NCBI RefSeq assembly: GCF_015291625.1
Contig: NZ_CP030047.1
Span: 3,906,001-3,970,000 of the forward strand
Reading direction: 5' to 3'
DNA length: 64,000 bases
Origin: Bradyrhizobium sp. CCBAU 53421
Lineage (GTDB): Bacteria; Pseudomonadota; Alphaproteobacteria; Rhizobiales; Xanthobacteraceae
Of the stretch, positions 19,686 to 28,400 are shown one piece after another. The notes below the pieces were generated by a model that ran no database searches, was not told where the DNA came from, and saw only the letters and a program-made list of their open reading frames with translations. How positions within the stretch are numbered: the stretch's first letter is position 1; each line of letters opens with the position of its first letter. A program made the translations under genes and the position numbers.

Positions 19686-20045
19686 CTAGGCGACTTCCTC
19701 GATCTTCACCTTGTCCGGGTAGAAGGCGAGGTGGCCGGCGATCTCGGTCATCGCCGGGAAGGGCTCCTCATAGGTCCAGATCGCGTTGTCCAGCGTCTTG
19801 CCATTGGCCTTGATGCTGAAATAGCTCGCATCTCCCTTGTAGGGGCAATGCGTGGTCCGCTCGGTGCGGGTCAACAGCTCCATGTTGGCGTCCTGCCGGG
19901 GCACGTATTGCACCGCCGGATAGCTCGCTTCCTTCAGGGTCAGCGCATGGGTGGTGTCGGCGATGACGACGCCGTCGGCGGTGACGCGGATACGCTTGGC
20001 GTTGGGCGTGATCGTGATCGGATGGTCGGGGCCGGGGAGCTTCAT
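19686..20045 (-). CDS. DUF427 domain-containing protein
   Basis: A 119-residue cytosolic protein covering a single DUF427 domain. Family blocks are KRIRVTADGVVIADT, LKEASYPAVQYVPRQD, HCPYKGDASYFSI and IWTYEEPFPAMTEIAGHLAFYP. Members are small beta-rich proteins of unknown function, present widely in alphaproteobacteria and actinobacteria. It is divergent from bolA. Confidence 0.92.
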   Translation of the reverse strand: MKLPGPDHPITITPNAKRIRVTADGVVIADTTHALTLKEASYPAVQYVPRQDANMELLTRTERTTHCPYKGDASYFSIKANGKTLDNAIWTYEEPFPAMTEIAGHLAFYPDKVKIEEVA

Positions 20046-20162
20046 GATTCTGCGCCTCTTCTGGTCATTTCGGCGTGATGGCTTGTGACCGATTGATGCA
20101 GGTTTAAATCGCTGGGAATGGGAATATAGTGTGCCTCGGGATGACCTAGAAGACCTCAGGGG

Positions 20163-20198
20163 CTGGGTTTTATCTTGGGTTTTGCCCTGGGTTTTATC
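20163..20198. repeat. Three tandem 12-base units upstream of bolA
   Basis: CTGGGTTTTATC, TTGGGTTTTGCC and CTGGGTTTTATC stand head to tail, unusually T-rich for this GC-rich region. They lie 59 bases before bolA and about 120 before the divergent DUF427 gene. Confidence 0.65.
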
Positions 20199-20256
20199 CT
20201 AGATTTCCTTGGCCGAACCGGCCCTGATTCGAATGACCTGACGGAGGTGGACTGGG

Positions 20257-20493
20257 ATGCCGATGGACGCCCGTGATATCGAATCGATGATCAAGGCAGC
20301 GATCCCTGATGCCGAGGTGACGATCCGTGATCTGGCCGGCGACGGCGACCACTATGCGGCCACTGTCGTTTCCGAGTCATTCCGCGGCAAGTCCCGCGTC
20401 CAGCAGCATCAGATCGTCTACCAATCGCTGAAGGGCCAGATGGGCGGCGTGCTGCACGCGCTGGCCCTGCAGACCGGCGTGCCGGAAGGCTAG
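20257..20493 (+). CDS. BolA family protein (IbaG-like)
   Basis: A 78-residue BolA-fold protein; BolA-type partners bind [2Fe-2S] clusters with CGFS monothiol glutaredoxins. The family core is seen in MIKAAIPDAEVTIRDLAGDG, HYAATVVSESFRGKSRVQQH and QIVYQSL. The invariant His is in RVQQHQIVY. In many alphaproteobacteria it sits directly before grxD; here the two are 4.2 kb apart. The ATG at 20263 is an alternative start. Confidence 0.93.
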   Translation: MPMDARDIESMIKAAIPDAEVTIRDLAGDGDHYAATVVSESFRGKSRVQQHQIVYQSLKGQMGGVLHALALQTGVPEG

Positions 20494-20522
20494 TCCCCGG
20501 CAACCGGGCGGGGCCCCAAGCG

Positions 20523-21704
20523 ATGGCAGATAATCCGCGCGGCGCGATGTTTCGCGTCATCGTGCCGAACCAGCACAGCCGCGTCACCAATGCCGAGCTG
20601 TTCTTCGACCTCGTCTTCGTCTTCGCCGTCACGCAGCTGTCGCATACGCTGCTGCACCACTTCACCCCGATGGGCGCGGTGCAGGTCACGGTGCTCTTCC
20701 TCGCGGTGTGGTGGGTGTGGGTCTACACCACCTGGGTCACCAACTGGCTCAATCCCGATCTGACGCCGGTCCGCCTGCTGCTGTTCGTCCTGATGCTGGG
20801 CGGGCTGCTGCTGTCGACCTCGATCCCGACCGCCTTCGAGGGCCGCGGGCTGTGGTTTGCCGGGACCTATGCCGCGATGCAGGTCGGCCGCACGGCATTC
20901 TGGCTGCTGGCGACGCCGCGGCGCCGGACCGCTGTGCGCCACAACGCCATCCGTATCCTGACCTGGCTGTGCGGCTCGGCCGTGCTCTGGATTCTCGGCG
21001 GCTTTGCCGAGCACGAGACGCGGATGTGGCTCTGGATCGCGGCGCTGGCGATCGAATACGTCGCGCCGGCCGTGCGCTTCTGGACCCCAGGACTCGGCTT
21101 TTCCTCGATGGAGGCCTGGTCGGTCGAGGGCGGCCACATGGCCGAGCGCTGCGCCGGCTTCATCATCATCGCGCTCGGCGAGGCCATCGTGGTCGACGGT
21201 GCGACCTTTGCCGAGCTGACCTGGACGCCGGAGAACGTCGCAGCGTTCATCTCGGCGCTGGTCGGCAGCATCGCGATGTGGTGGATCTATTTCCACAAGG
21301 GCGCCGAAGCCGGCTCGGACATGATCTCCAGGTCGGAGGAATCCGGCCGGGTGGCGCGGATCGCCTACACCTATCTGCACATGCCGATCGTCGGCGGCAT
21401 CATCCTCACCGCGGTCGCCGACGAGCTGGTGCTGAAGCATCCGACCGGCCATTCCGATCTCAAGACGATCGTGAGCTCGGTCGGCGGCCCTGCGCTGTTC
21501 CTGGTCGGGACCATCCTGTTCAAATACGTGATCCGCAACTTCCTGCAGCTGTCGCACGGCGTCGGCATCATAGCGCTCGCGATCACGGCTTATTTCGCCG
21601 GCGAGATGTCGCCGCTCATGCTCTCGATCGTTACCACTGTGATCATGATCGTGGTCGCAGCGTGGGAATCGATCTCGCTGCGGTCGAGCGGAGAGGAAGA
21701 ATAG
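20523..21704 (+). CDS. Low temperature requirement protein A (LtrA) family
   Basis: A 393-residue membrane protein of the LtrA family with about ten helices. The family opening is NAELFFDLVFVFAVTQLSHT, with later blocks WWVWVYTTWVTNW and ERCAGFIIIALGEAIVV. The name comes from a Listeria mutant unable to grow in the cold; the biochemical function is unknown. It starts 29 bases after bolA, so may be co-transcribed. Confidence 0.9.
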   Translation: MADNPRGAMFRVIVPNQHSRVTNAELFFDLVFVFAVTQLSHTLLHHFTPMGAVQVTVLFLAVWWVWVYTTWVTNWLNPDLTPVRLLLFVLMLGGLLLSTSIPTAFEGRGLWFAGTYAAMQVGRTAFWLLATPRRRTAVRHNAIRILTWLCGSAVLWILGGFAEHETRMWLWIAALAIEYVAPAVRFWTPGLGFSSMEAWSVEGGHMAERCAGFIIIALGEAIVVDGATFAELTWTPENVAAFISALVGSIAMWWIYFHKGAEAGSDMISRSEESGRVARIAYTYLHMPIVGGIILTAVADELVLKHPTGHSDLKTIVSSVGGPALFLVGTILFKYVIRNFLQLSHGVGIIALAITAYFAGEMSPLMLSIVTTVIMIVVAAWESISLRSSGEEE

Positions 21705-21712
21705 CGCGGCCG

Positions 21713-22108
21713 CTACCTGCGACCAGCCGTGGCCACGCGGTGCTGCCAATAGACGAATAGGGGTGCGCCGACCACTTCGAGCGCGGTGAAGCCCACGAAG
21801 GGCAGCGGCGGGAGGCCGACCATCACCATCGACAGCAGCCTGCCGATGCCGCCGAGGAAGATGCCGCCCCAAACCACCCGAAACAGCACGCCCTCGCTTT
21901 CGATCCGCGGCACCAGCCAAAGCAAAGCGAGGCCGAGGCCGAGCCAGACCCCGCCGAAGAAGCGCAGATTGCTGTCGAGTGCCGGCAGCGCCGGAACGCC
22001 CGACGAGGCGTAGAGCGGGTCGCTCACGCCGAGCATGGTGATGATGCCGGTCAGGACAGGGACGAGGGCGAGCACCACTGTTGCGATCTGCAGCGCACGC
22101 CGGCCCAT
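21713..22108 (-). CDS. DUF4345 domain-containing membrane protein
   Basis: A 131-residue protein with four membrane helices. It matches the DUF4345 pattern: an N-terminal helix ATVVLALVPVLTGIITMLG, the Asn-Leu-Arg-Phe segment LDSNLRFFGGVWLGLGLALL, and GRLLSMVMVGLPPLPFVGF. Function is unknown. It converges on the ltrA-like gene, 8 bases apart, and lies downstream of egtD on the same strand, with 30 bases between. Confidence 0.82.
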   Translation of the reverse strand: MGRRALQIATVVLALVPVLTGIITMLGVSDPLYASSGVPALPALDSNLRFFGGVWLGLGLALLWLVPRIESEGVLFRVVWGGIFLGGIGRLLSMVMVGLPPLPFVGFTALEVVGAPLFVYWQHRVATAGRR

Positions 22109-22138
22109 GATCGTTGCCCCATCCTGGTTAGGCGCTAA

Positions 22139-23107
22139 CTAGTCCGCGACCAGCGCGTGCACCGAGAACATGGTGTTGGCGTCGGTCCAGCTGTCGCGCA
22201 CCGTCCAGCCCGCGCTGCGGGCCAGCGCGGTGAAGCGCTCGAGGCTGTATTTATAGCTGTTCTCGGTGTGAATGCTCTCGCCGGGGCGGAATGCGAAGGT
22301 GTTGCCGAGGATGCGCACGGTCTGTGCCTTGCGGCTGATCAGGTGCATCTCGATGCGGTGGCGATCGCGGTTGTAGATCGAGCGGTGGGTGAAGCCCGAC
22401 AGGTCGAAATTGCCGCCGAGCTCGCGGTTGATACGGACCAGCACATTGAGGTTGAAGCGCGCGGTGACGCCGGCCGCATCGTTATAGGCGTCGTACAGCA
22501 CGCGCTCGTCCTTTTCGAGGTCGACGCCGATGATCATCTGCGCGCCGTGGCCGAGGATCTTGCGCGCGCTGCGCAGGAAAGCCAGGGCCTCGCTCGGCTC
22601 GAAATTGCCGAGCGTCGAGCCCGGGAAGAAGCCGACCTTCGGCATGTCAGCGACCGCCTCGGGCAGCACGAACGGCGTGGTGAAATCGGCCGCGACCGGA
22701 TAGATGCCGAGACCCGGGAAATCCCGGCGCAACCCGTCGGCCTGGGCCTTGAGGAAATCGCCGGAAATGTCGACCGGCACATAGGCGGCGAATTCGCTGG
22801 TTTCTAGCAGCAGGCGCACCTTGGTGGTCGCGCCGGCGCCGAACTCGACCAGCGCCGCGCCGTCCGGAATGATCGCGGCGATCTCGCTGCCGCGGTCGCG
22901 CAGGATGCCGAGCTCGGTGCGCGTCGGATAATATTCCGGCAGCACCGTGATCTGCTCGAACAGCTCCGAGCCGGTGGCGTCGTAGAAATATTTCGGCGAC
23001 AGCCGTTTCGGGTGACGGGCGAGATCGCCGATCACGTCGCCGGCAAACGCCGAGGTCGCTTCGTCGAACGGATACGCTTTGGCCAAAGCGGCGGCATGCA
23101 CATTCAT
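22139..23107 (-). CDS. egtD: L-histidine N-alpha-methyltransferase
   Basis: A 322-residue SAM-dependent enzyme that trimethylates histidine to hercynine, the first step of ergothioneine synthesis. The DUF2260-type signature includes PKYFYDATGSELFEQITVLP, EYYPTRTE, and the SAM loop LVEFGAGATTKVRLLLE. PGSTLGNFEPSEALAFLRSA is also conserved. It lies 53 bases after egtB on the same strand, forming a two-gene egtB-egtD operon. Confidence 0.95.
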   Translation of the reverse strand: MNVHAAALAKAYPFDEATSAFAGDVIGDLARHPKRLSPKYFYDATGSELFEQITVLPEYYPTRTELGILRDRGSEIAAIIPDGAALVEFGAGATTKVRLLLETSEFAAYVPVDISGDFLKAQADGLRRDFPGLGIYPVAADFTTPFVLPEAVADMPKVGFFPGSTLGNFEPSEALAFLRSARKILGHGAQMIIGVDLEKDERVLYDAYNDAAGVTARFNLNVLVRINRELGGNFDLSGFTHRSIYNRDRHRIEMHLISRKAQTVRILGNTFAFRPGESIHTENSYKYSLERFTALARSAGWTVRDSWTDANTMFSVHALVAD

Positions 23108-23160
23108 GATACTCTCCCGAACGCGCTTACCGACGCGTCATCGATGTCGACTGGACTCAA

Positions 23161-24414
23161 TCAGGCATAGTCGGCGAGGCGTAACCCCGTGAATTGCCAG
23201 CGATGGTGTGGATAGAAGAAGTTGCGGTAGGTGACGCGGCTGTGACCGGAAGGGGTCGCCAGCGACGAGCCGCGCAGCACGAGCTGGTTGACCATGAACT
23301 TGCCGTTGTATTCTCCGAGCGCGCCTTCGATCGCGCGGTAGCCCGGGTAGGGCGAATAGGCGCTGCGGGTCCACTGCCAGACGATGCCATAGGCGTCGTT
23401 GAGCAGTCCGGCGCGCGCCGCGACCTCCCATTCCATCTCGGTCGGCAGATGCTTGCCGGCCCAGCGGGCGAAGGCGTCGGCTTCGTAGTAGCTGACATGG
23501 CAAACCGGAGCCTGCGGATCGATCGGCTGCAGGCCGCCGAGCGTCATGATCTTCCATTCACCGTCGATCTCGCGCCAGTGGCCGGGCGCCTGCCAGCCCT
23601 CGTTGTTCACGGTGCCGAAGCCGTCCATCAGCCACAGCGTGGCGGTGGAGTAGCCGCCGTCCTTGATGAACGCGAGCCAGTCGGCGTTGCTGACGAGGTT
23701 CTTCGCGAGCTTGACCGGGCCGACCAGCGCGCGATGCGCGGGCTTCTCATTGTCGAAATGGAAGCTGTCTTCGCCATGGCCGACGGTGTGGATGCCCTCG
23801 TTGAGCGTCACCCATTCCTCAGGCCCGCGCTGCGATGCCGGGAAGCGCCATGCCGGATCGTAGGCCGGCGGGATCGGGTTCTGTGCGAAGGCATGCAGGA
23901 TGTCGGTGTACATGAGCTCCTGATGCTGCTGCTCGTGATTGAGGCCGACCTCGACCAGCGGCACCAGTGCCTCGAGCTTGTCCGTTGCGGCGGTCTGGAA
24001 GAATTTCACCACCTCGGCGTCGACATGGCGGCGGTAGGCGGTGACTTCGTCTGATGTCGGGCGGGTCAGATGGCCGCGCTGGTGGCGGGCATGGCGGGGG
24101 CCGGCGCTGACGTAGTAGGAATTGAACAGATAGGCGTAGTCCGGGTGGAAGGGCGTGTAGCCCTTGACGTGCTCGCCGAGCAGAAACTGCTCGAAGAACC
24201 AGGTGGTATGGGCGCGGTGCCACTTGGCGGGGCTCGCATCCGGCATCGACTGGATCAGCTGATCCTCCGCCGACAGCGGTGCGGCCCGGCGCTCGGTCTC
24301 GTCGCGGACCGCGCGATAGGCGTCCACCAGACGCTGCGCGAGCGACCCGGATTCGGAGGACAGTGACGGGGTGGCGGCGGTCCTGGCGGCCGCGGCAGAG
24401 GCTGGTTTCGTCAC
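23161..24414 (-). CDS. egtB: Ergothioneine biosynthesis iron-dependent sulfoxide synthase EgtB
   Basis: A 417-residue enzyme that couples hercynine to a thiol donor with oxygen at an iron site. The N-terminal DinB-like domain holds KWHRAHTTWFFEQF and the HX3HXE ligand set in NHEQQHQEL. The C-terminal FGE-sulfatase domain shows HLPTEMEWEVAAR, NDAYGIVWQWTRSAYSPYPG and VLRGSSLATP. The start is GTG 24414. No egtA, egtC or egtE gene lies nearby, so the thiol donor and the final C-S lyase must come from elsewhere. Confidence 0.95.
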   Translation of the reverse strand: MTKPASAAAARTAATPSLSSESGSLAQRLVDAYRAVRDETERRAAPLSAEDQLIQSMPDASPAKWHRAHTTWFFEQFLLGEHVKGYTPFHPDYAYLFNSYYVSAGPRHARHQRGHLTRPTSDEVTAYRRHVDAEVVKFFQTAATDKLEALVPLVEVGLNHEQQHQELMYTDILHAFAQNPIPPAYDPAWRFPASQRGPEEWVTLNEGIHTVGHGEDSFHFDNEKPAHRALVGPVKLAKNLVSNADWLAFIKDGGYSTATLWLMDGFGTVNNEGWQAPGHWREIDGEWKIMTLGGLQPIDPQAPVCHVSYYEADAFARWAGKHLPTEMEWEVAARAGLLNDAYGIVWQWTRSAYSPYPGYRAIEGALGEYNGKFMVNQLVLRGSSLATPSGHSRVTYRNFFYPHHRWQFTGLRLADYA

Positions 24415-24708
24415 ATGGGTCTCCGATTCGAGGGAGAGAACGTTGCTTCGGCAATCTGGTTCCAGACGGACAGTTCGTCCTAGATAGGGGCTCCGTTACG
24501 GGAAAAAAGCCTCCCCCCGCGATGATATTGGGCCCATCAGATAATCCCGGCGCTTTTTGCGGTGCCGTCCGGCCCCCGCCGCATGCCAGATTTCCGCCAT
24601 TTTGCTTTGGATGCACAATGGTTTGAGCTACATATATAGTCAGTCACGGGTTAGAAGGGCGGGCCGGCCCGTTAAGGCCTGAGAGCGCCGCCCCCGAAGG
24701 AAGCGAAA

Positions 24709-25041
24709 ATGAGCATCGAGCAATTCATCGACAACGAAGTGAAGTCGAACGACGTGGTGCTGTTCATGAAGGGCACGCCGCAATTCCCGCAGTGCGGGTT
24801 TTCCGGTCAGGTCGTGCAGATCCTCGACCACATCGGTGTCGGCTACAAAGGCCTCAACGTTCTGGAATCGGCCGAGCTGCGCAACGGCATCAAGGTCTAT
24901 TCGAACTGGCCGACGATTCCGCAGCTCTATGTGAAGGGCGAGTTCGTCGGCGGTTGCGACATCATCCGCGAGATGTTCCAGGCCGGTGAATTGCAGCAGC
25001 TGTTTGCCGACAAGGGCATCCCGGTCGACGTGGCTGCCTGA
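24709..25041 (+). CDS. grxD: Monothiol glutaredoxin, Grx4 family
   Basis: A 110-residue CGFS-type monothiol glutaredoxin that carries [2Fe-2S] clusters with glutathione and BolA partners. The active site [14 protein letters not shown] (Cys29-Ser32 region), [27 protein letters not shown] (cis-Pro and glutathione contacts) are all present. It starts 295 bases upstream-divergent from egtB. The macro-domain gene begins 2 bases after its stop. Confidence 0.97.
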   Translation: MSIEQFIDNEVKSNDVVLFMKGTPQFPQCGFSGQVVQILDHIGVGYKGLNVLESAELRNGIKVYSNWPTIPQLYVKGEFVGGCDIIREMFQAGELQQLFADKGIPVDVAA

Positions 25042-25043
25042 CC

Positions 25044-25589
25044 TTGACCGCGCGCCAGATCGGTAAGGCGCGGCTCGAAGTCATCGTTACCGACATCACG
25101 ACCCTGCGCGTTGACGCTATCGTCAACGCGGCCAATTCATCGCTGCTCGGGGGCGGCGGCGTCGATGGCGCGATCCATCGCGCCGCGGGTCCGGACCTCG
25201 TCGCCGAGTGCCGTATGCTTCACGGCTGCAAGACAGGCCAAGCCAAGATCACCAAGGGTTATCGGCTGCCCGCCAAACACGTCATCCATACGGTTGGCCC
25301 GGTATGGAATGGTGGCAAGCTCGACGAGGACGAACTCCTGGCATCCTGCTATCGGCGCTCGATGGAGCTCTGCGAGAAGCATGGCCTTGCCTCGGTCGCT
25401 TTCCCGGCAATCTCGACCGGCATTTATCGTTTTCCTGCGGATCGGGCAGCCCAGATAGCCGTAAAAACTGTCGTCGATACACTTGCCATTGCCCCCCGCG
25501 TCGAGCGCGTGATCTTCTGCTGCTTCTCCGCCCCCAGTGCCGGATTGCACGAGGCCGCTTTGGCCTCCTTTGGGAGCCCTTGTGCCTGA
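25044..25589 (+). CDS. Macro-domain protein (O-acetyl-ADP-ribose deacetylase-like)
   Basis: A 181-residue single macro domain of the YmdB/MacroD type, which removes acetyl or ADP-ribosyl groups linked to ADP-ribose. Ligand-binding blocks are [20 protein letters not shown] and [10 protein letters not shown], then [14 protein letters not shown] and [15 protein letters not shown]. The catalytic Asn and Asp of the class lie in VNAANS and GGGVDGAI. It starts with TTG at 25044, 2 bases after grxD, so is translated from the grxD transcript. Confidence 0.92.
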   Translation: MTARQIGKARLEVIVTDITTLRVDAIVNAANSSLLGGGGVDGAIHRAAGPDLVAECRMLHGCKTGQAKITKGYRLPAKHVIHTVGPVWNGGKLDEDELLASCYRRSMELCEKHGLASVAFPAISTGIYRFPADRAAQIAVKTVVDTLAIAPRVERVIFCCFSAPSAGLHEAALASFGSPCA

Positions 25590-25638
25590 CGACGCGGCCG
25601 CTACACTTCCCCGTGATATCCGGGGAGGGATAAATCAA

Positions 25639-26922
25639 ATGCATTCATTTCGTTCGACGTGTGCCGCAGCCGCTGCCGCGGTGGTGCTGGCAGCGCCGGC
25701 GTTCTCGCACACCGAAGGCACCTATGAGATTCCGGCGGGCGCGCATTTCAACCCCGACAAGCTCGCCAGGATCAGCGAGTTCTTCAAGAACGAGGTCGCG
25801 ACCGGAAAGATTCCCGGCGCCGTCGTGCTGATCCAGCAGCACGGCAAGCCGGTCTATCACGAGGCCTTCGGCGTGCAGGACGTGGTCAACAAGGTGCCGA
25901 TCACGGACAAGACCATCTTCCGCCTCGCTTCGATGTCCAAGTCGATCACCGCAGTGGTCTCGATGCAGCTGCTGGAGGAGGGCAAGTACAAGCTGGACGA
26001 TCCCGTCTCGAAATACATTCCATCCTTCGCCAACATGAAGGTCGGGGTCGAGAAGAAGGCCGAGGACGGCACCAAGACGCTCGAGCTGGTGCCGCTGAAG
26101 CGGCCGATCACCATCCTCGATCTGATGACGCATACGTCGGGTATCACCTACGGCTTCTACGGCGATAGCCTGGTCCGCAAGACCTACAAGGAAGCCAATA
26201 TCTACGGTGGCGATTTCGATCTCGCCGAATTCGCCGAGCGGATTGCCAAGCTGCCGCTGCACAACCAGCCCGGCGCGCTCTGGCAATACGGCCATTCCAC
26301 CGACATTCTGGCGCGCGTGATGGAGATCACCACCGGCGAGAAGCTCTCGACGATCGAGCGCGAAAGGCTGCTCGACCCGCTCGGGATGAAAGACACCGGC
26401 TTCTTCGTCACCGATCCCGAGAAGCAGATGCTGATGGCCGAGCCGATGCCGAACGACAGCGATTTCCGGGTCGGCCGGGTCAACGATCCGACCAAGGTCA
26501 AGAAATGGGAGTCCGCCAGCGGCGGCATGGTCTCGACCATGGCGGATTATGCGCGCTTCGCGCAGATGCTGCTCAATGGCGGCACCCTCGACGGCAAGAC
26601 CATCATGAAGCCCGAGACGTTCAAGGAGCTGACGACCGACCGTGTCGGGCCGGGCTCGGGCGTCGAGCGCGACTTTTTCTACTTCCCCGGCGACGGCTTC
26701 GGCTTCGGGCTTGGGATCGCGGTGCGCACCGATCCCGGCACTGCCAAGCCGCCGCCGCCCGGCGATCTCGGCGAACTGAAATGGGATGGCGCCAGCGGCT
26801 GCTATTACATCATCGACCGCAAGCAGGACTTCTTCTTCGTCCTGCTGGAGCAGACGCCGACCGAGCGCCAGCGCATCCAGCGGACGCTGAAGCAGCTGGT
26901 CTATGAAGCCATGGAAAACTAG
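25639..26922 (+). CDS. Secreted serine hydrolase, beta-lactamase class C family (first of a tandem pair)
   Basis: A 427-residue protein. The start MHSFRSTC at 25639 follows GGGGAGGGA; a signal peptide ends near AAPAFSHT. The class C fold shows SxxK in RLASMSKSITAV, the Tyr motif in LWQYGHSTDILARVME, and SASGGMVSTMADYARFA. The family includes esterases, D-aminopeptidases and lactamases, so the substrate is open. Its stop codon TAG is the first part of a repeat element. It is closely similar to the next gene. Confidence 0.9.
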   Translation: MHSFRSTCAAAAAAVVLAAPAFSHTEGTYEIPAGAHFNPDKLARISEFFKNEVATGKIPGAVVLIQQHGKPVYHEAFGVQDVVNKVPITDKTIFRLASMSKSITAVVSMQLLEEGKYKLDDPVSKYIPSFANMKVGVEKKAEDGTKTLELVPLKRPITILDLMTHTSGITYGFYGDSLVRKTYKEANIYGGDFDLAEFAERIAKLPLHNQPGALWQYGHSTDILARVMEITTGEKLSTIERERLLDPLGMKDTGFFVTDPEKQMLMAEPMPNDSDFRVGRVNDPTKVKKWESASGGMVSTMADYARFAQMLLNGGTLDGKTIMKPETFKELTTDRVGPGSGVERDFFYFPGDGFGFGLGIAVRTDPGTAKPPPPGDLGELKWDGASGCYYIIDRKQDFFFVLLEQTPTERQRIQRTLKQLVYEAMEN

Positions 26923-27020
26923 AGCGCTTTCGAACGAAGTGGATATCGGTTCGCGTGGAGAAAACGCGTCAAGAGAAAGTATGAGAGCATGATCCAATTC
27001 AATCGGATCGGAGCATGCTC
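26920..27020. repeat. Dispersed repeat (AGAGCGYTTTCGARCGAAGTGG type), copy 1
   Basis: The core at 26921-26979 (AGAGCGCTTTCGAACGAAGT, then CGGTTCGCGTGGAGAAAACG) matches copies at 34863, 56054 (inverted) and 61250. It is followed by GAGCATGATCCAATTC with an inverted partner GATCGGAGCATGCTC. The upstream gene's TAG stop overlaps its first bases. The ATG at 26989 lies in this element and is not the likely start of the next gene. Confidence 0.8.
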
Positions 27021-27024
27021 TTAT

Positions 27025-28287
27025 ATGCGTGGGTGCCGTGCGCTCATCGCGGCGCTCGCGCTCGTCCTCGTTGCAACGGTTGCCAAGGCCGGCGCGCCGG
27101 GGGCGGCCGCGCACCGCTTCTCGGCGGAAGGCCTCGCCGGGGTCTCCGACTATGTCAAGAACGAGATCGCGACCGGAAAGATTCCCGGCGCGATCCTGCT
27201 GCTGCAGCAGCACGGCAAGCCGGTCTACTACGAGAATTTCGGGGTTCGCGACGTCGCAACCGAGCTCTCGATGAGCGCGGATACCATCTTCCGCCTCTAT
27301 TCGATGTCGAAGCCGATCACGACCGTCATTGCGATGATGCTGGTTGAGGAAGGCAAGCTCGCGCTCAGCGATCCTGTGTCGAAGTACATTCCGGCCTTTG
27401 CCGACATGAAGGTCGGTGTTGAAAAGCGCGGCGACGAGAGCAAGGCGACGATGACGCTGGAGCCGCTCAAGCGTCCTGTGACCATCGAAGACCTGATGCG
27501 CCACACGGCAGGTCTGCCCTACGGCTATTATGGCGGCGGTGTCGTCAACAAGACCTACGCCGATGCCGGTCTGTTCGACAACAATCCCGACAATGCCGAA
27601 TTCGTGGCGCGGCTCACGGCGCTGCCGCTTGCCGAGCAACCCGGCACGCAATGGGATTACGGCCATTCCACCGACGTGCTCGGCCGCGTCATCGAGGTGA
27701 TAACAGGAAAATCCCTGTTTCAGGTCGAGAAGGAGCGGCTGCTCGGTCCGCTCGGGATGAACGAGACCGCGTTCTATGTCGCCGACCGGGCGAAATGGCC
27801 GCTGATCGCCGAGCCGATGCCGAAGGATCGCGTCATCAGTCCGGTCGCCGAGGTCAGCGACCCGCGCCAGCCGCTTCGACGGGAGTCCGGCGGTGGCGGC
27901 ATGGTCGGCACCGTCGGTGACTATGCGCGCTTCTCGCAGATGCTGTTGAACGGCGGCAGCTATGGCGGGAAGCGCTATTTGAAACCGGAAACCATTGCGC
28001 TGATGGCGTCCGACCACATCGGTCCCGAAACCGGTGTCGTGCGCGACAAGAACTACTACCCGGGGCCGAATTCCGGCTTCGGCCTCGGCTTCGCGGTCCG
28101 CACCTCGGTGCCGGAGAACACGTCCTGGCCGCTCGGCGAATATCGCTGGGACGGGGTCGGCGGCACGTTCTTCTTCATCGATCCCGCCGACGATCTGTTC
28201 GGGATCTTCATGGTGCAGACGCCGACCCAGCGCGGCCGGATCCAGCAGGAGCTGAAGACGCTGATCTACCGGGCGATGGGGCGGTAA
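27025..28287 (+). CDS. Secreted serine hydrolase, beta-lactamase class C family (second of a tandem pair)
   Basis: A 420-residue paralogue of the preceding gene, with start MRGCRALIAAL at 27025 chosen because the upstream ATG at 26989 lies in a repeat. The signal peptide ends near VAKAG. SxxK is RLYSMSKPITTV, the Tyr motif is WDYGHSTDVLGRVIE, and ESGGGGMVGTVGDYARFSQM is conserved. Long blocks such as ATGKIPGAI and QQHGKPVYYENFGV are shared with its neighbour, so the pair arose by tandem duplication. Confidence 0.9.
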   Translation: MRGCRALIAALALVLVATVAKAGAPGAAAHRFSAEGLAGVSDYVKNEIATGKIPGAILLLQQHGKPVYYENFGVRDVATELSMSADTIFRLYSMSKPITTVIAMMLVEEGKLALSDPVSKYIPAFADMKVGVEKRGDESKATMTLEPLKRPVTIEDLMRHTAGLPYGYYGGGVVNKTYADAGLFDNNPDNAEFVARLTALPLAEQPGTQWDYGHSTDVLGRVIEVITGKSLFQVEKERLLGPLGMNETAFYVADRAKWPLIAEPMPKDRVISPVAEVSDPRQPLRRESGGGGMVGTVGDYARFSQMLLNGGSYGGKRYLKPETIALMASDHIGPETGVVRDKNYYPGPNSGFGLGFAVRTSVPENTSWPLGEYRWDGVGGTFFFIDPADDLFGIFMVQTPTQRGRIQQELKTLIYRAMGR

Positions 28288-28304
28288 TCTGAGACAAGAC
28301 TGTC

Positions 28305-28391
28305 CTCGTCATTGCGAGCGAAGCGAAGCAATCCATCTCGCCACTTGCCGAGAGATGGATTGCTTCGTCGCTACCGCTCCTCGCAATGACG
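28305..28391. repeat. Palindrome GTCATTGCGAGCGAAGCGAAGCAATCCA, complete copy
   Basis: The left arm GTCATTGCGAGCGAAGCGAA and the right arm GCTTCGTCGCTACCGCTCCT, then CGCAATGAC, are inverted around CTCGCCACTTGCCGAGAG. It lies between the second serine hydrolase and the converging threonine aldolase gene. It is a common intergenic repeat of this genus; another complete copy is at 58334. Confidence 0.8.
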
Positions 28392-28400
28392 GTGTGCGAA

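Noticed and set aside
26989..27024. ATG 26989 as start of the second serine hydrolase
   Set aside because: It lies in an intergenic repeat unit; ATG 27025 directly precedes the signal peptide.
25645..28017. A 790-codon open frame on the minus strand opposite the two serine hydrolases
   Set aside because: It mirrors the two genes' codon bias in high-GC DNA; its product shows no family features, while the plus-strand frames carry signal peptides and catalytic motifs.
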